From Sphingobacterium sp. B16(2022) (GTDB taxonomy: Bacteria > Bacteroidota > Bacteroidia > Sphingobacteriales > Sphingobacteriaceae), in NCBI RefSeq assembly GCF_012030425.1, contig NZ_JAAUVN010000001.1:496001-560000 (forward strand): a stretch of 64,000 nucleotides of DNA. The letters are read 5' to 3'. The stretch's first letter is position 1. Each line of letters begins with the position of its first letter. The notes under the pieces are model-generated. The model saw only the letters and a list, made by a program, of their open reading frames with translations, was not told the DNA's origin and made no database searches. This document shows, one piece after another, positions 36,225 through 44,776 of the stretch. The position numbers and the translations under genes were made by a program.

Positions 36225-36726
36225 ATGAACATCCTATCACAATACATCAGTTATTCCATATTTATCGGCGTTGGTGTCACGTTTTTTATGGATTTGTATG
36301 CTTTATTTATCAAAACTGCTTTTTAAAATTCCCTCTTTGGATTATGCTCTTGTAGGGCGTTGGATAGGTCATTTTAAACAGGGTGTCTTCGCTCATAAAA
36401 ACATTGTGCATGCTGAAAAAATCACTGGTGAAAGGGCTTTGGGCTGGATGGCACATTACCTCATCGGTATTTCATTTGCGCTTTTACTTTTATTGATCTG
36501 CGGGCTGGACTGGTTGTACCAACCAACATTTTTAGTTTGTATAATTGTCGGAGTTGCGACTACTGCTGCTCCTTGGTTTATGATGCAGCCTGCGTTTGGT
36601 TTTGGCATCGCCGCATCTAAAACTTTTAAGCCTGTCACGGCGCGATTAAGAAGCCTACAGGCACATGCTATATATGGTTTTGGATTATATATAACCGCAT
36701 TACTCTTGAATAAGCTCATTTTATAA
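36225..36726 (+). pseudogene. DUF2938 membrane protein, frameshifted
   Basis: The family N-terminus MNILSQYISYSIFIGVGVTFFMDLYALF is encoded from ATG 36225, but this frame stops at 36324. The rest (KIPSLDYALVGRWIGHF, GERALGWMAHYLIG, FMMQPAFGFGIAASKT, ARLRSLQAHAIYGFGLY) continues in the next frame to 36726. One extra A in the AAAA run at 36312-36315 explains it; removing it gives about 166 aa, the family length, with four membrane helices. Either a recent inactivation, a sequencing error or slippage. An artificial start in the second frame (36271) lacks the first helix. Function of the family is unknown. Confidence 0.82.
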
Positions 36727-36793
36727 CCAAATATTATTATAATCGTAAGTTTTTATTATCTGTACGGAGCGTGAATAACCGAGTCGCTAAGCG

Positions 36794-37033
36794 CTATATT
36801 TCTTGTAGTTTATATTTCCTGAGATCAACAGTGAGTAATTGATCGGTGCTGACCTGAAAGTAGCGCGATAGCGCTAAGAGCACATCTAGTGGTGGAGCCG
36901 TTTTCCCGATTTCGTATTTCGCATAAGAATCTCTTGTAACAGCTAGTTCAGCAGCAATTTTTCCTTGTGTAAGTCCGGGTATCTGCATCCTGAGGTACCT
37001 GATATTATCAGACAAAATCGATAGTGTTGACAT
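36794..37033 (-). CDS. XRE-family regulator divergent from dinB
   Basis: 79 aa from the ATG at 37033; the longer reading frame upstream would run into the dinB gene and has an implausible tail. A complete Cro/C1 helix-turn-helix is visible (LSDNIRYLRMQ, LTQGKIAAELAVTRDSYAKYEIGKTAPPLDVLLALSRYF). No protease or sensor domain. Divergent placement (76-bp gap) suggests that it represses the DinB/DnaE unit and itself; an inverted repeat lies beside each start codon. Confidence 0.85.
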   Translation of the reverse strand: MSTLSILSDNIRYLRMQIPGLTQGKIAAELAVTRDSYAKYEIGKTAPPLDVLLALSRYFQVSTDQLLTVDLRKYKLQEI

Positions 37034-37036
37034 TTT

Positions 37037-37051
37037 GTGAATATTAATCAC
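37037..37051. promoter_or_regulatory. imperfect palindrome at regulator start
   Basis: GTGAATATTAATCAC, one mismatched pair, 3 bp from the XRE start. A possible autoregulatory site; its sequence differs from the palindrome at dinB. Confidence 0.4.
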
Positions 37052-37091
37052 ATCAAATGTAAGGATAAACGTGAAAAATATTAGCATTTTT

Positions 37092-37106
37092 ACTAAATAA
37101 TTTAGT
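37092..37106. promoter_or_regulatory. candidate operator at dinB start
   Basis: Perfect 15-bp palindrome ACTAAAT-A-ATTTAGT, ending 3 bp before the dinB ATG. Binding there would block transcription or translation of the polymerase pair. Confidence 0.6.
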
Positions 37107-37109
37107 GAA

Positions 37110-38258
37110 ATGAATAGAGCGATTGTACATATGGATTTGGATACCTTTTTTGTATCCTGTGAGCGGCTGGTAAATTCGCAACTCAACGATATTCCATTGA
37201 TTATTGGTGGAGGGGATCGGGGAGTGGTTTCTTCCTGTAGTTATGAAGCAAGAACTTTTGGTGTGCGGTCTGCGATGCCGATGAAGATGGCATTACGGCT
37301 CTGTCCTCAGGCCAGGGTAGTAAAAGGGGATATGGAATTATATTCCAAGATGTCCCATACGGTGACAGAAGTGATTGAAGAAAGTGCTCCAGTAATGGAG
37401 AAGGCTTCTATCGATGAGTTTTATCTTGACCTGACCGGGATGGATAAATTTTTCGGGGCTTATAAGTGGACCAATGAACTGGGAGCCAAAATTGAAAAGG
37501 AAACAGGTTTGCCTATCAGCTATGCTTTATCTATTAATAAAACGGTCAGTAAAATCGGCACAGGCGAATCCAAACCTCATGGTCATCGTGAAATACCTTC
37601 AGTGGGTGTTCATTCTTTTCTTAATCCATTATCCATTAGAAAGATGCCGATGGTGGGGAATGCTACTTTCCAGCTCTTATCACGAGTTGGGATCCGTACA
37701 ATAGGTACATTGTCCGAAATTCCTGTTGAGGTGCTGCAGCAGATGATCGGGAAAAATGGGGTCGATTTATGGAAAAAGGCAAATGGGATTGATGAAACTC
37801 CTGTTATGCCCTATTCGGAAAGAAAATCGATTTCCAAGGAAAGAACTTTTAATAGCGACACCACGGATATTCGTGTCGTGAAAAGCCTCATCTCGGGTAT
37901 GGCCGAACAGCTGGCTTACCAGCTGCGCTGTGAAAAATGGTTGACTTCCACCGTAGTAGTCAAGATCAGGTACTCTAATTTTGATACGGAAACGAAACAA
38001 TGCCGTGTCACTTATACCTCTGCAGATCATACACTGACAAGGATCGCTTTAGAACTTTTTGATAAAATTTATACCAGACGGATGCGTCTTCGATTGGTGG
38101 GACTTCGGTTTACTGATCTGGTGCACGGAAGTTACCAAATGAATTTGTTTGAAGACAATACACAGCTTATCAATCTGTATCAGGCAATGGATGCCATCAA
38201 AATGCGCTATGGCAGTGATGCGGTGGGGAGGGCAGTAGGTTTTAATTTTTCAACTTAA
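37110..38258 (+). CDS. dinB: Y-family DNA polymerase IV
   Basis: 382 aa. Catalytic residues in place: HMDLDTFF (D9) and KASIDEFYLDL (D102, E103). Little-finger domain follows and a clamp-binding motif of the QxxLF type, QMNLFED, occurs about 25-30 residues before the end. It bypasses damaged template bases with low fidelity. The DnaE-type polymerase starts 7 bp downstream, so they are co-expressed, and an XRE regulator is divergent. This arrangement resembles ImuB/DnaE2 mutagenesis cassettes, but the Y-family member keeps its catalytic acids. Confidence 0.94.
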   Translation: MNRAIVHMDLDTFFVSCERLVNSQLNDIPLIIGGGDRGVVSSCSYEARTFGVRSAMPMKMALRLCPQARVVKGDMELYSKMSHTVTEVIEESAPVMEKASIDEFYLDLTGMDKFFGAYKWTNELGAKIEKETGLPISYALSINKTVSKIGTGESKPHGHREIPSVGVHSFLNPLSIRKMPMVGNATFQLLSRVGIRTIGTLSEIPVEVLQQMIGKNGVDLWKKANGIDETPVMPYSERKSISKERTFNSDTTDIRVVKSLISGMAEQLAYQLRCEKWLTSTVVVKIRYSNFDTETKQCRVTYTSADHTLTRIALELFDKIYTRRMRLRLVGLRFTDLVHGSYQMNLFEDNTQLINLYQAMDAIKMRYGSDAVGRAVGFNFST

Positions 38259-38265
38259 TTGTCTT

Positions 38266-41200
38266 ATGTTTCTTAACTGCCACTCTTTTCACAGTCTTCG
38301 TTATGGAACACTTTCCATAGAGGAGCTCGTGGAGCAGGCCGCCGTCTTGGGGTTAAAGGAGCTTGTGCTGACGGATATCAATACCATTTCGGGCATCTAT
38401 GAATTCAAAAAGAAATGTGAAGAAAAGAACATCAAACCGATTGCTGGTATTGAAGTTCGCAGAGGAAGTGAGCTGCTTTATATTACCATTGCAAAAGAGT
38501 TTCAGGGTATCGGAGAGGTGAACCGGGTTTTGACTTCCTATAATTGCGATGGGATTGACCTGCCGGCACAGCCTGATTTTCCAAACTGTTTTGTGATCTA
38601 TCCCTTAAGCAATATTCCTGCGCAACTTCATGAAAATGAATATATCGGCATCCGGGAGGAAGAACTGAATAGCTTATTCCGTAAAGAGTATCAGGCGCTG
38701 ATTGCAAAGATGGTGATCCTGCAACCTGTGACTTTCACAACGAAAAAGGAATTTAATCTACACCGGATACTGCGAGCAATTGACAACAATATGCTGCTGT
38801 CGAAATTGCCGAAAAGTGAAATTTGCAGTAAATGGGAGTACTTGAGGTCGGAACAATCGCTATTGGAGGCTTATCAGCATTATCCGCAAATCATTGCGAA
38901 TACCAAAAATATACTTTCGGTATGCCAGTTCGAATTTGCGTTTACCACACGGAGAAATAAAAGACACTACAAAGGATCAAAGGAGCACGATATCAATAAA
39001 TTAACAGCACTGGCTTATACAGGACTGGAAAGACGCTATGGCAAGGATCATGCAATAGCGAAACAGCGTGTTGAAAAGGAACTTCAGGTGATCGATGAAT
39101 TAAATTTCAGCGGTTATTTTCTCATTACTTGGGATATCATCCGCTATAGCAACAACATGGGTTTTATGCATGTGGGTAGGGGAAGCGGAGCCAACAGCAT
39201 AGTTGCATATTGCTTGGGCATAACGGATATCTGTCCTTTGGAACTGGATCTTTACTTCGAGCGATTTCTAAATTTAAACCGAAAAAGTCCGCCCGATTTT
39301 GATATTGACTGGAGCTGGCAGGAGCGGGATATGATATTGAAATATATCTTTGACCGTTATGGAAAAAACCATGTTGCTTTTTGTGGTACGAATGTCGAAT
39401 TTAAGTACCGTTCCATTATTCGTGAGATGGGTAAGGTATTTGGTTTACCGAAAGAGGAGCTCGATGAACTGACCAAAAATCCGGAAAAAATTTTTAAAGA
39501 TCAGGTGGTCCAGAAAGTGCAGGAGTATGGAAAGTTATTGGAAAAGTTTCCCAATCAGCGCAGCATGCATGCCTGTGGGATTATTATCTCTGAGGAACCG
39601 CTTACCAATTTTACGGTTCTTGAAATGCCTCCCAAAGGTTTTCCGATCGTGCAGTGGGATATGCATGTTGCGGAGGATATCGGTTTTGATAAATTTGATA
39701 TTCTGTCGCAACGTGGACTCGGGACTATCAATGATACGGTGAAACTATTGGAAGAAAAACGGGGAATTAAAGTAAACATTAGGGATACGACGCTTTCCAA
39801 GGATGAAGCTCTATGTAATGAATTTTTAAGCCGGGGGAAAACGATCGGATGTTTTTATATTGAAAGTCCTGCGATGCGCGGTCTGCTGCGAAGATTGAAA
39901 TGTGATAATTATAAGGTGCTGGTGGCGGCATCATCGATTATACGTCCCGGTGTAGCGCAAAGTGGTATGATGCGGGAATATATTTTTAGGCATAATAATC
40001 CAGATCAGTTTGAATATTTTCATCCGATATTTGAAGAACAGCTCGGTGACACCTATGGTATTATGGTTTATCAGGAAGATGTGATTAAAATTGCACTCCA
40101 TTATGGCGGGGTTTCTGCTGCTGATGGTGATATATTGCGTAGGGCCATGAGTGGAAAAGGCAGATCGCGTAAGGCGCTTCAAAAAGTAAAGGATGATTTT
40201 TTTGAATCTTGCAGGCAACAGGGGCATCCGGAAGAACTGAGTACAGAAATCTACCGGCAGATTGAATCTTTTGCTGGATATTCATTCTGTAAGGCGCATT
40301 CTGCTTCTTATGCCGTGGAGAGTTACCAGAGCTTATACCTCAAACTCTATTATCCTCTTGAATTTATGGTATCTGTCATCAATAATATGGGCGGTTTCTA
40401 CAGAACGGAAGTGTACATCCATGAGGCCCGGATGTCTGGCGCCAAGATCCTGAATCCATGCGTGAACAGGAGTGAGCAGCAGACTACCATCTATGGTGAT
40501 GAGATTTATCTGGGATTTATGCATCTGGAGAAAGTGGAAGCGAAACTTGGCCGGTTGATTCCTGAAGAAAGGATCAGAAATGGGGAGTATCGCTCTTTGG
40601 AAGATTTTATTAAACGTATTCCGATCGGTATTGAAACCTTGCAGATTTTGATCTTTATTGGAGCTTTTCGGTTCAGCGGTGTGCCCAAAAATGAGCTATT
40701 GTTAAAATCTAGGGTGCTGCTCGGTGATTTTAAACCTGGACGTCGCGCTGAAACCCTATTTGAGGAGCCTGTCAAGCATTTTAAATTTCCGGAATTGAAA
40801 CGCAACATCTTTGAGGATGCTTTTGACGAGATAGAAATCTTAAGTTTTCCGGTCTCATGTACACCCTTCGATCTGCTGCAGACAAAGTATAGGGGAACAG
40901 TGATGGCTAAAGATCTAATCCAACATCATAAAAAGGAGGTCAAAATGCTTGCTTATCTGATCTCACGGAAGCATGTACCTACAAAAAGGGGAATCATGTA
41001 TTTCGGAACCTGGGTGGACAACAATGGTGATTATTTTGATACGGCTCATTTTCCGGACTGTCTGGAACGGTATCCTTTTCAAGGGGGCGGATGCTATTTA
41101 CTCTTAGGAACGGTAGAAGTGGACTTCCATTTTCCGACCATAACCATAACGAAGATGGCAAAGATGCCTTTTATTCCTGATCCACGTTACTCACATGATG

Positions 41201-41319
41201 AGGAAAAGAAGTATGAAGTGCAGGAACGTATGAGAGAAGATGTCAGCATGACTTTTAGAGCTCCTTACCCACAAGAACATGAGATTGGGCTGCCCAGGAT
41301 GAAAACAGTGAAGGAGTAA
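38266..41319 (+). CDS. dnaE2: C-family DNA polymerase III alpha subunit (DnaE2/ImuC-like)
   Basis: 1017 aa, shorter than replicative DnaE (about 1160-1450) and close to DnaE2/ImuC. N-terminal PHP domain (CHSFHSLRYG, ELVLTDINTISG, KPIAGIEV), polymerase core with the Asp pair PPDFDIDW (D344, D346) and GRGSGANSIVAYCLG, then helix-hairpin-helix and OB-type C-terminus. It would extend past lesions after the DinB protein. A replicative DnaE should be elsewhere in the genome. Operon with dinB, 7-bp gap. The dnaE2 name is by similarity in length and context. Confidence 0.9.
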   Translation: MFLNCHSFHSLRYGTLSIEELVEQAAVLGLKELVLTDINTISGIYEFKKKCEEKNIKPIAGIEVRRGSELLYITIAKEFQGIGEVNRVLTSYNCDGIDLPAQPDFPNCFVIYPLSNIPAQLHENEYIGIREEELNSLFRKEYQALIAKMVILQPVTFTTKKEFNLHRILRAIDNNMLLSKLPKSEICSKWEYLRSEQSLLEAYQHYPQIIANTKNILSVCQFEFAFTTRRNKRHYKGSKEHDINKLTALAYTGLERRYGKDHAIAKQRVEKELQVIDELNFSGYFLITWDIIRYSNNMGFMHVGRGSGANSIVAYCLGITDICPLELDLYFERFLNLNRKSPPDFDIDWSWQERDMILKYIFDRYGKNHVAFCGTNVEFKYRSIIREMGKVFGLPKEELDELTKNPEKIFKDQVVQKVQEYGKLLEKFPNQRSMHACGIIISEEPLTNFTVLEMPPKGFPIVQWDMHVAEDIGFDKFDILSQRGLGTINDTVKLLEEKRGIKVNIRDTTLSKDEALCNEFLSRGKTIGCFYIESPAMRGLLRRLKCDNYKVLVAASSIIRPGVAQSGMMREYIFRHNNPDQFEYFHPIFEEQLGDTYGIMVYQEDVIKIALHYGGVSAADGDILRRAMSGKGRSRKALQKVKDDFFESCRQQGHPEELSTEIYRQIESFAGYSFCKAHSASYAVESYQSLYLKLYYPLEFMVSVINNMGGFYRTEVYIHEARMSGAKILNPCVNRSEQQTTIYGDEIYLGFMHLEKVEAKLGRLIPEERIRNGEYRSLEDFIKRIPIGIETLQILIFIGAFRFSGVPKNELLLKSRVLLGDFKPGRRAETLFEEPVKHFKFPELKRNIFEDAFDEIEILSFPVSCTPFDLLQTKYRGTVMAKDLIQHHKKEVKMLAYLISRKHVPTKRGIMYFGTWVDNNGDYFDTAHFPDCLERYPFQGGGCYLLLGTVEVDFHFPTITITKMAKMPFIPDPRYSHDEEKKYEVQERMREDVSMTFRAPYPQEHEIGLPRMKTVKE

Positions 41320-41496
41320 CCAAGTTGCGCTGTGACAATTAAAGTTGTGAGTAAATCAGTCAGTGATATGCGATATGAGGATATAAAAGGTAAGCCCAGG
41401 GGAGTAAATCAGATAAACGAGTGTGAACCGAAGTGGTTTTGATTCATTTAGCGTCCCTGTTTTGGAAGGAGATAGGGCGATCTGCAGTTTATTTTA

Positions 41497-41520
41497 GCCT
41501 ACCCTTTTTTGAGGGTAGGC
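41497..41520. terminator. convergent hairpin after DnaE gene
   Basis: 9-bp stem GCCTACCCT / AGGGTAGGC with loop TTTTTG. T-tract is in the loop, not after the stem, so termination strength is uncertain. Confidence 0.5.
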
Positions 41521-41523
41521 CAA

Positions 41524-42684
41524 TCAATGGTTGCTAGCTGTGTTAGGCTTGTTTTTAGATGATGTTGCCGAATCATCCAGATCCTTATTGAGCTGATCGA
41601 TAATAGCCATCAGTTTATTTTTCAGAATACGAATCTCATGATGAAGTTTGGTTTTGTCAAACTTGAGGTGCTGTGCTTCGGTCATCTTTATCCCATTGGC
41701 TGTATAAATAGGATTTACAAAGTTTTGTCCCCCCAGTTTTTTAGTTTCCCCTTTTGAAAATTTCACTTTTTGAAAATAGTGGTGGTATACGGTAAGTCCT
41801 CCCGCGGTTAAATTACTAAAGATACTCCTGTTCTCATCGCTGTCGTAATTGCTGGATGCGGGTATTTCGCCTGTGCTGCTGATCTTTTTTTTGACATATT
41901 GGATCAGTTTTTTAGATAAACTATTACTTTTGCTGTCAAATTGTACCGTAGAATAGCGTGCCACCTGTTTCAATTTGAACAGGATATCATTCAGATAGTT
42001 CCGTTGTTTATCTATGTCGGCTATATCTTCTAATGTTTTATCCAGCAAATCGAAACATTGATTGAGAAAACCGATGTGATTGAAATTTATACTGATCATA
42101 AATTTAATAAAACAATGGTTATAATCCCTGTCCCACGTATCGTGGGCTATGTGTCTGAGTACCCTTAGAAGTTTGATGAAGAATAATTGTTGTTCATAGC
42201 TGAGGTTCCGTCCGGGCGCACGGAACTGATCTTTCAATACGTGCTGAATCTCAATTAGAAAGCATTCGGAAACATCTTTTTCTATTAAAGTAGCTTTTAG
42301 AGCAGGAAACTGCTCCATGATTTCTGTTTTTAAGACATGAAGGTGAAATTGTGTAAGCGATGCCTGTGGGTCCATATCCTTGCTATAGCTGGTTTCAATA
42401 TGGATCAGGAATTGGTAGTATTTGAGAATTGTTTCATCGGCCTGTTTATGTTTATAACGGTAGAGCTCATCCAACAAATTGCATAACTGTCTATAGAACA
42501 GCCTGAATGATTTGCGTGTTAGTAATAATATTTCTTTGTTGCCATGTCGTAGAACAAATTCTTGTTCTAACTGGAAGATGATAGCAAGAAGGTTTTGATC
42601 GGCTTTAACATGTTCTTCTTCATTTAAATGTGGAATGCCATAATATAGTATGACTCTCTCCAGCTTAAGTAATACTCGGTTCAT
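41524..42684 (-). CDS. protein of unknown function, helical
   Basis: 386 aa, not recognised. No signal peptide or membrane segment. The N-terminal 250 residues are helix-rich with many Leu/Phe/His and hydrophobic repeats (ELYRYKHKQADETILKYY), the middle is Ser/Lys-rich (SLSKKLIQYVKKKIS), and the last 70 residues have a probable coiled coil (KLHHEIRILKNKLMAIIDQLNKDL) and Ser/Asn-rich tail. Slight reminiscence of RteC-like mobile-element regulators, not enough to assign. It ends at a convergent hairpin with dnaE2 and has its promoter next to the 22-bp repeat array. Confidence 0.75.
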   Translation of the reverse strand: MNRVLLKLERVILYYGIPHLNEEEHVKADQNLLAIIFQLEQEFVLRHGNKEILLLTRKSFRLFYRQLCNLLDELYRYKHKQADETILKYYQFLIHIETSYSKDMDPQASLTQFHLHVLKTEIMEQFPALKATLIEKDVSECFLIEIQHVLKDQFRAPGRNLSYEQQLFFIKLLRVLRHIAHDTWDRDYNHCFIKFMISINFNHIGFLNQCFDLLDKTLEDIADIDKQRNYLNDILFKLKQVARYSTVQFDSKSNSLSKKLIQYVKKKISSTGEIPASSNYDSDENRSIFSNLTAGGLTVYHHYFQKVKFSKGETKKLGGQNFVNPIYTANGIKMTEAQHLKFDKTKLHHEIRILKNKLMAIIDQLNKDLDDSATSSKNKPNTASNH

Positions 42685-42920
42685 AGCTGCTATAATTTGG
42701 TTTAAATTAATTTTCTTACACTTAAAGATGTAATATTTCTTTTGGAAAAACCAGTAGATCGTGTTAAATTCTTGATGTTGGGAAAAAATATTTTACATCA
42801 ATCCTAGAAATGATGCCTGGAGCTCTGTTATGAGGGAATTAGATCATTTGACCCCGGTATTGTTTATGTAACAAATAGAGCTTCTCAAAAAGAAATACTA
42901 TCATTTTATTGATATTCAAT

Positions 42921-43076
42921 ATAGAGTGACAAGTGACGAAGTAATGAGTGACGGAGTAACCAGTAATGAGTGACGGAGTAACCGGTAATGAGTGACAGAG
43001 TAACCGGTAATGAGTGACAGAGTAACCAGTAATGTAGTGACGGAGAAATCAGTAATGTAGTGATAAGTGAAGTAGG
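42921..43076. repeat. 22-bp tandem repeat array (about 7 units)
   Basis: Units of 22 bp, consensus AATGAGTGACGGAGTAACC plus (A/G)GT, start at 42943, 42965, 42987, 43009 with 0-3 changes each; a degenerate unit precedes (42921) and 23-bp and degenerate units follow (43031, 43054). No spacers, so not CRISPR. The unit length is not a multiple of three and all reading frames change, so it is non-coding. It lies just past the tRNA-Phe terminator. Confidence 0.92.
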
Positions 43077-43087
43077 GGTATAAATAA

Positions 43088-43117
43088 CAAAGTCCATCTC
43101 GTTTGAGATGGACTTTG
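43088..43117 (-). terminator. terminator of tRNA-Phe array
   Basis: 13-bp perfect stem CAAAGTCCATCTC / GAGATGGACTTTG with a 4-nt loop, directly after the last tRNA's CCA; on the minus strand followed by TTATTTAT. Confidence 0.75.
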
Positions 43118-43118
43118 T

Positions 43119-43194
43119 TGGTGGTGCCAGCTGGATTCGAACCAGCGACACAAGGATTTTCAGTCCTTTGCTCTACCGACTGAGCTATGGCACC
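43119..43194 (-). tRNA. tRNA-Phe (GAA), copy 1
   Basis: 76 nt with encoded CCA. Acceptor GGTGCCA / TGGCACC, anticodon arm GGACTGAAAATCC (anticodon GAA), T-loop GGTTCGAATCC. Last of three tandem copies in transcription order. Confidence 0.97.
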
Positions 43195-43231
43195 TTCCAA
43201 GTTTTTGTTTTAAATCTGTTACTTTCAGATT

Positions 43232-43307
43232 TGGTGGTGCCAGCTGGATTCGAACCAGCGACACAAGGATTTTCAGTCCTTTGCTCTACCGACTGAGCTA
43301 TGGCACC
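43232..43307 (-). tRNA. tRNA-Phe (GAA), copy 2
   Basis: Identical in sequence to the neighbouring copies, CCA encoded, 113 bp from the start of each neighbour. Spacer of 37 nt. Confidence 0.97.
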
Positions 43308-43344
43308 TTCCAAGTTTTTGTTTTAAATCTGTTACTTTCAGATC

Positions 43345-43420
43345 TGGTGGTGCCAGCTGGATTCGAACCAGCGACACAAGGATTTTCAGTCCTTTGCTCT
43401 ACCGACTGAGCTATGGCACC
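43345..43420 (-). tRNA. tRNA-Phe (GAA), copy 3 (first transcribed)
   Basis: Identical cloverleaf with anticodon GAA and encoded CCA. It lies nearest the promoter at 43456-43486. Confidence 0.97.
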
Positions 43421-43455
43421 TTAACCTGCATCCCCGTTTAACTTTGAATGCGATG

Positions 43456-43486
43456 CAAATATACCCCGATAATTCGAATTCTAAAA
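43456..43486 (-). promoter_or_regulatory. promoter of tRNA-Phe array
   Basis: On the minus strand: TTTT (43486-43483), 19 nt, TATATTTG (43463-43456), a perfect -7 box with a 3 of 4 match at -33. The tRNA 5' end is 35 nt downstream. Confidence 0.65.
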
Positions 43487-43582
43487 TTTTTCACCCATTT
43501 ATTTCATGTATTTTTTTGAAAGACTTGATTTTGATACAGATAAAATTTACAAGAAATTAACACGTAAAAATTTCAAATAGCC

Positions 43583-43590
43583 TATCTTTG
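43583..43590 (+). promoter_or_regulatory. -7 box of mnmA
   Basis: TATCTTTG, perfect match to TAnnTTTG, 17 nt before the mnmA ATG; no clear -33 box. Confidence 0.55.
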
Positions 43591-43607
43591 CATTTCAATA
43601 AAATAAA

Positions 43608-44699
43608 ATGAGTAAAAGAGGAAGAGTATTAGTTGCTATGAGTGGGGGTGTTGACAGTTCGGTCGCGGCTGTCATGCTTCATGAACAAGGATATGAAGTC
43701 ATAGGGATCACGATGAAGACTTGGGACTATGCTGCTTCTGGTGGCTCGTCTAAGGAGACCGGATGCTGTAGCTTGGATAGTATCAACGATGCACGTTCTT
43801 TGGCGGTGAATTATGGTTTCCCACATTATATACTGGATATTAGAGATGAGTTTGGCGATTTTGTTATTGACAACTTTGTTGATGAATATATTGCCGGCCG
43901 TACGCCAAACCCTTGTGTATTGTGTAATACCCATATCAAATGGGAGGCTTTAATGAAACGCGCCAATAAATTGGACTGCGAATTTATTGCTACAGGTCAC
44001 TATGCCAATATTCGTCTTCACGATAATAACCGTTACGTGATTTCGAAAGGTAAGGATGAAAACAAAGATCAGTCTTATGTACTTTGGGGTGTTGCACAGG
44101 AAAACCTGGCACGTACGCAATTTCCATTGGGATCGTTCACGAAAAAAGAAATTCGCCAGATGGCATTGGATATGGGACAGGTGGAGCTTGCTAATAAAGC
44201 GGAAAGCTATGAAATCTGTTTTGTACCGGATAATGACTACCGTGCATTCTTAAGACATAAAGTGCCTACTTTGGATCAACAGATCGGTCCTGGTAACTTT
44301 ATCCTAACAGATGGTACTGTGGTAGGACAGCATATCGGTTATCCTTATTTTACGATCGGACAGCGTAAAGGTCTTGGTATCGCATTGGGTAAACCGATGT
44401 TTGTAGTCGAGATCCTTCCGGAGAGTAATACCGTGGTGCTGGGTGAAGAACATGAGCTTGAAAAATCATTCGCTTATGTGCGGAATGTAAATTTGGTTAA
44501 ATATGCTTCTTTGGAGCAGCCTATGGAAGCGATATCTAAGGTGCGTTATAAAGATGCTGGTGCTCTATCTACAATCTCACAACAGGGGGACATGGTAAAG
44601 ATCGACTTTGTACATAATGTAAAAGGTATTGCTCCTGGTCAATCGGCTGTTTTCTATGAAGGCAATGATTTGATCGGTGGTGGCTTCTTAATGAAATAG
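43608..44699 (+). CDS. mnmA: tRNA-specific 2-thiouridylase MnmA
   Basis: 363 aa. PP-loop SGGVDSSVAA near the N-terminus, catalytic Cys pair C103 (in NPCVLCN) and C204 (in YEICFVPD), and GQRKGLGIALG. It adds sulfur to U34 of Lys, Glu and Gln tRNAs using a persulfide and ATP. Stand-alone gene with its own promoter, followed by a strong terminator. It is next to a tRNA array but the tRNA-Phe is not its substrate. Confidence 0.97.
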   Translation: MSKRGRVLVAMSGGVDSSVAAVMLHEQGYEVIGITMKTWDYAASGGSSKETGCCSLDSINDARSLAVNYGFPHYILDIRDEFGDFVIDNFVDEYIAGRTPNPCVLCNTHIKWEALMKRANKLDCEFIATGHYANIRLHDNNRYVISKGKDENKDQSYVLWGVAQENLARTQFPLGSFTKKEIRQMALDMGQVELANKAESYEICFVPDNDYRAFLRHKVPTLDQQIGPGNFILTDGTVVGQHIGYPYFTIGQRKGLGIALGKPMFVVEILPESNTVVLGEEHELEKSFAYVRNVNLVKYASLEQPMEAISKVRYKDAGALSTISQQGDMVKIDFVHNVKGIAPGQSAVFYEGNDLIGGGFLMK

Positions 44700-44724
44700 T
44701 CTATACAGATTTATATAAAATAGG

Positions 44725-44757
44725 AAAGGTCTTAAAATTCAATTTTAAGACCTTTTT
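44725..44757 (+). terminator. intrinsic terminator of mnmA
   Basis: Long palindrome AAAGGTCTTAAAATT / AATTTTAAGACCTTT followed by T's. Also usable by the convergent gene. Confidence 0.85.
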
Positions 44758-44776
44758 TCGTTGCGTGGGCTCGTTG

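Noticed and set aside
36225..36726. Programmed ribosomal frameshifting in the DUF2938 gene
   Set aside because: No classical slippery heptamer with a following structure; one-base error or mutation is simpler.
42921..43076. CRISPR array
   Set aside because: Units abut without unique spacers and no cas gene is near.
42906..43200. Minus-strand ORFs through the 22-bp repeats
   Set aside because: They read through tRNA and repeat sequence, change frame at every unit and have no sensible start; they are shadows.
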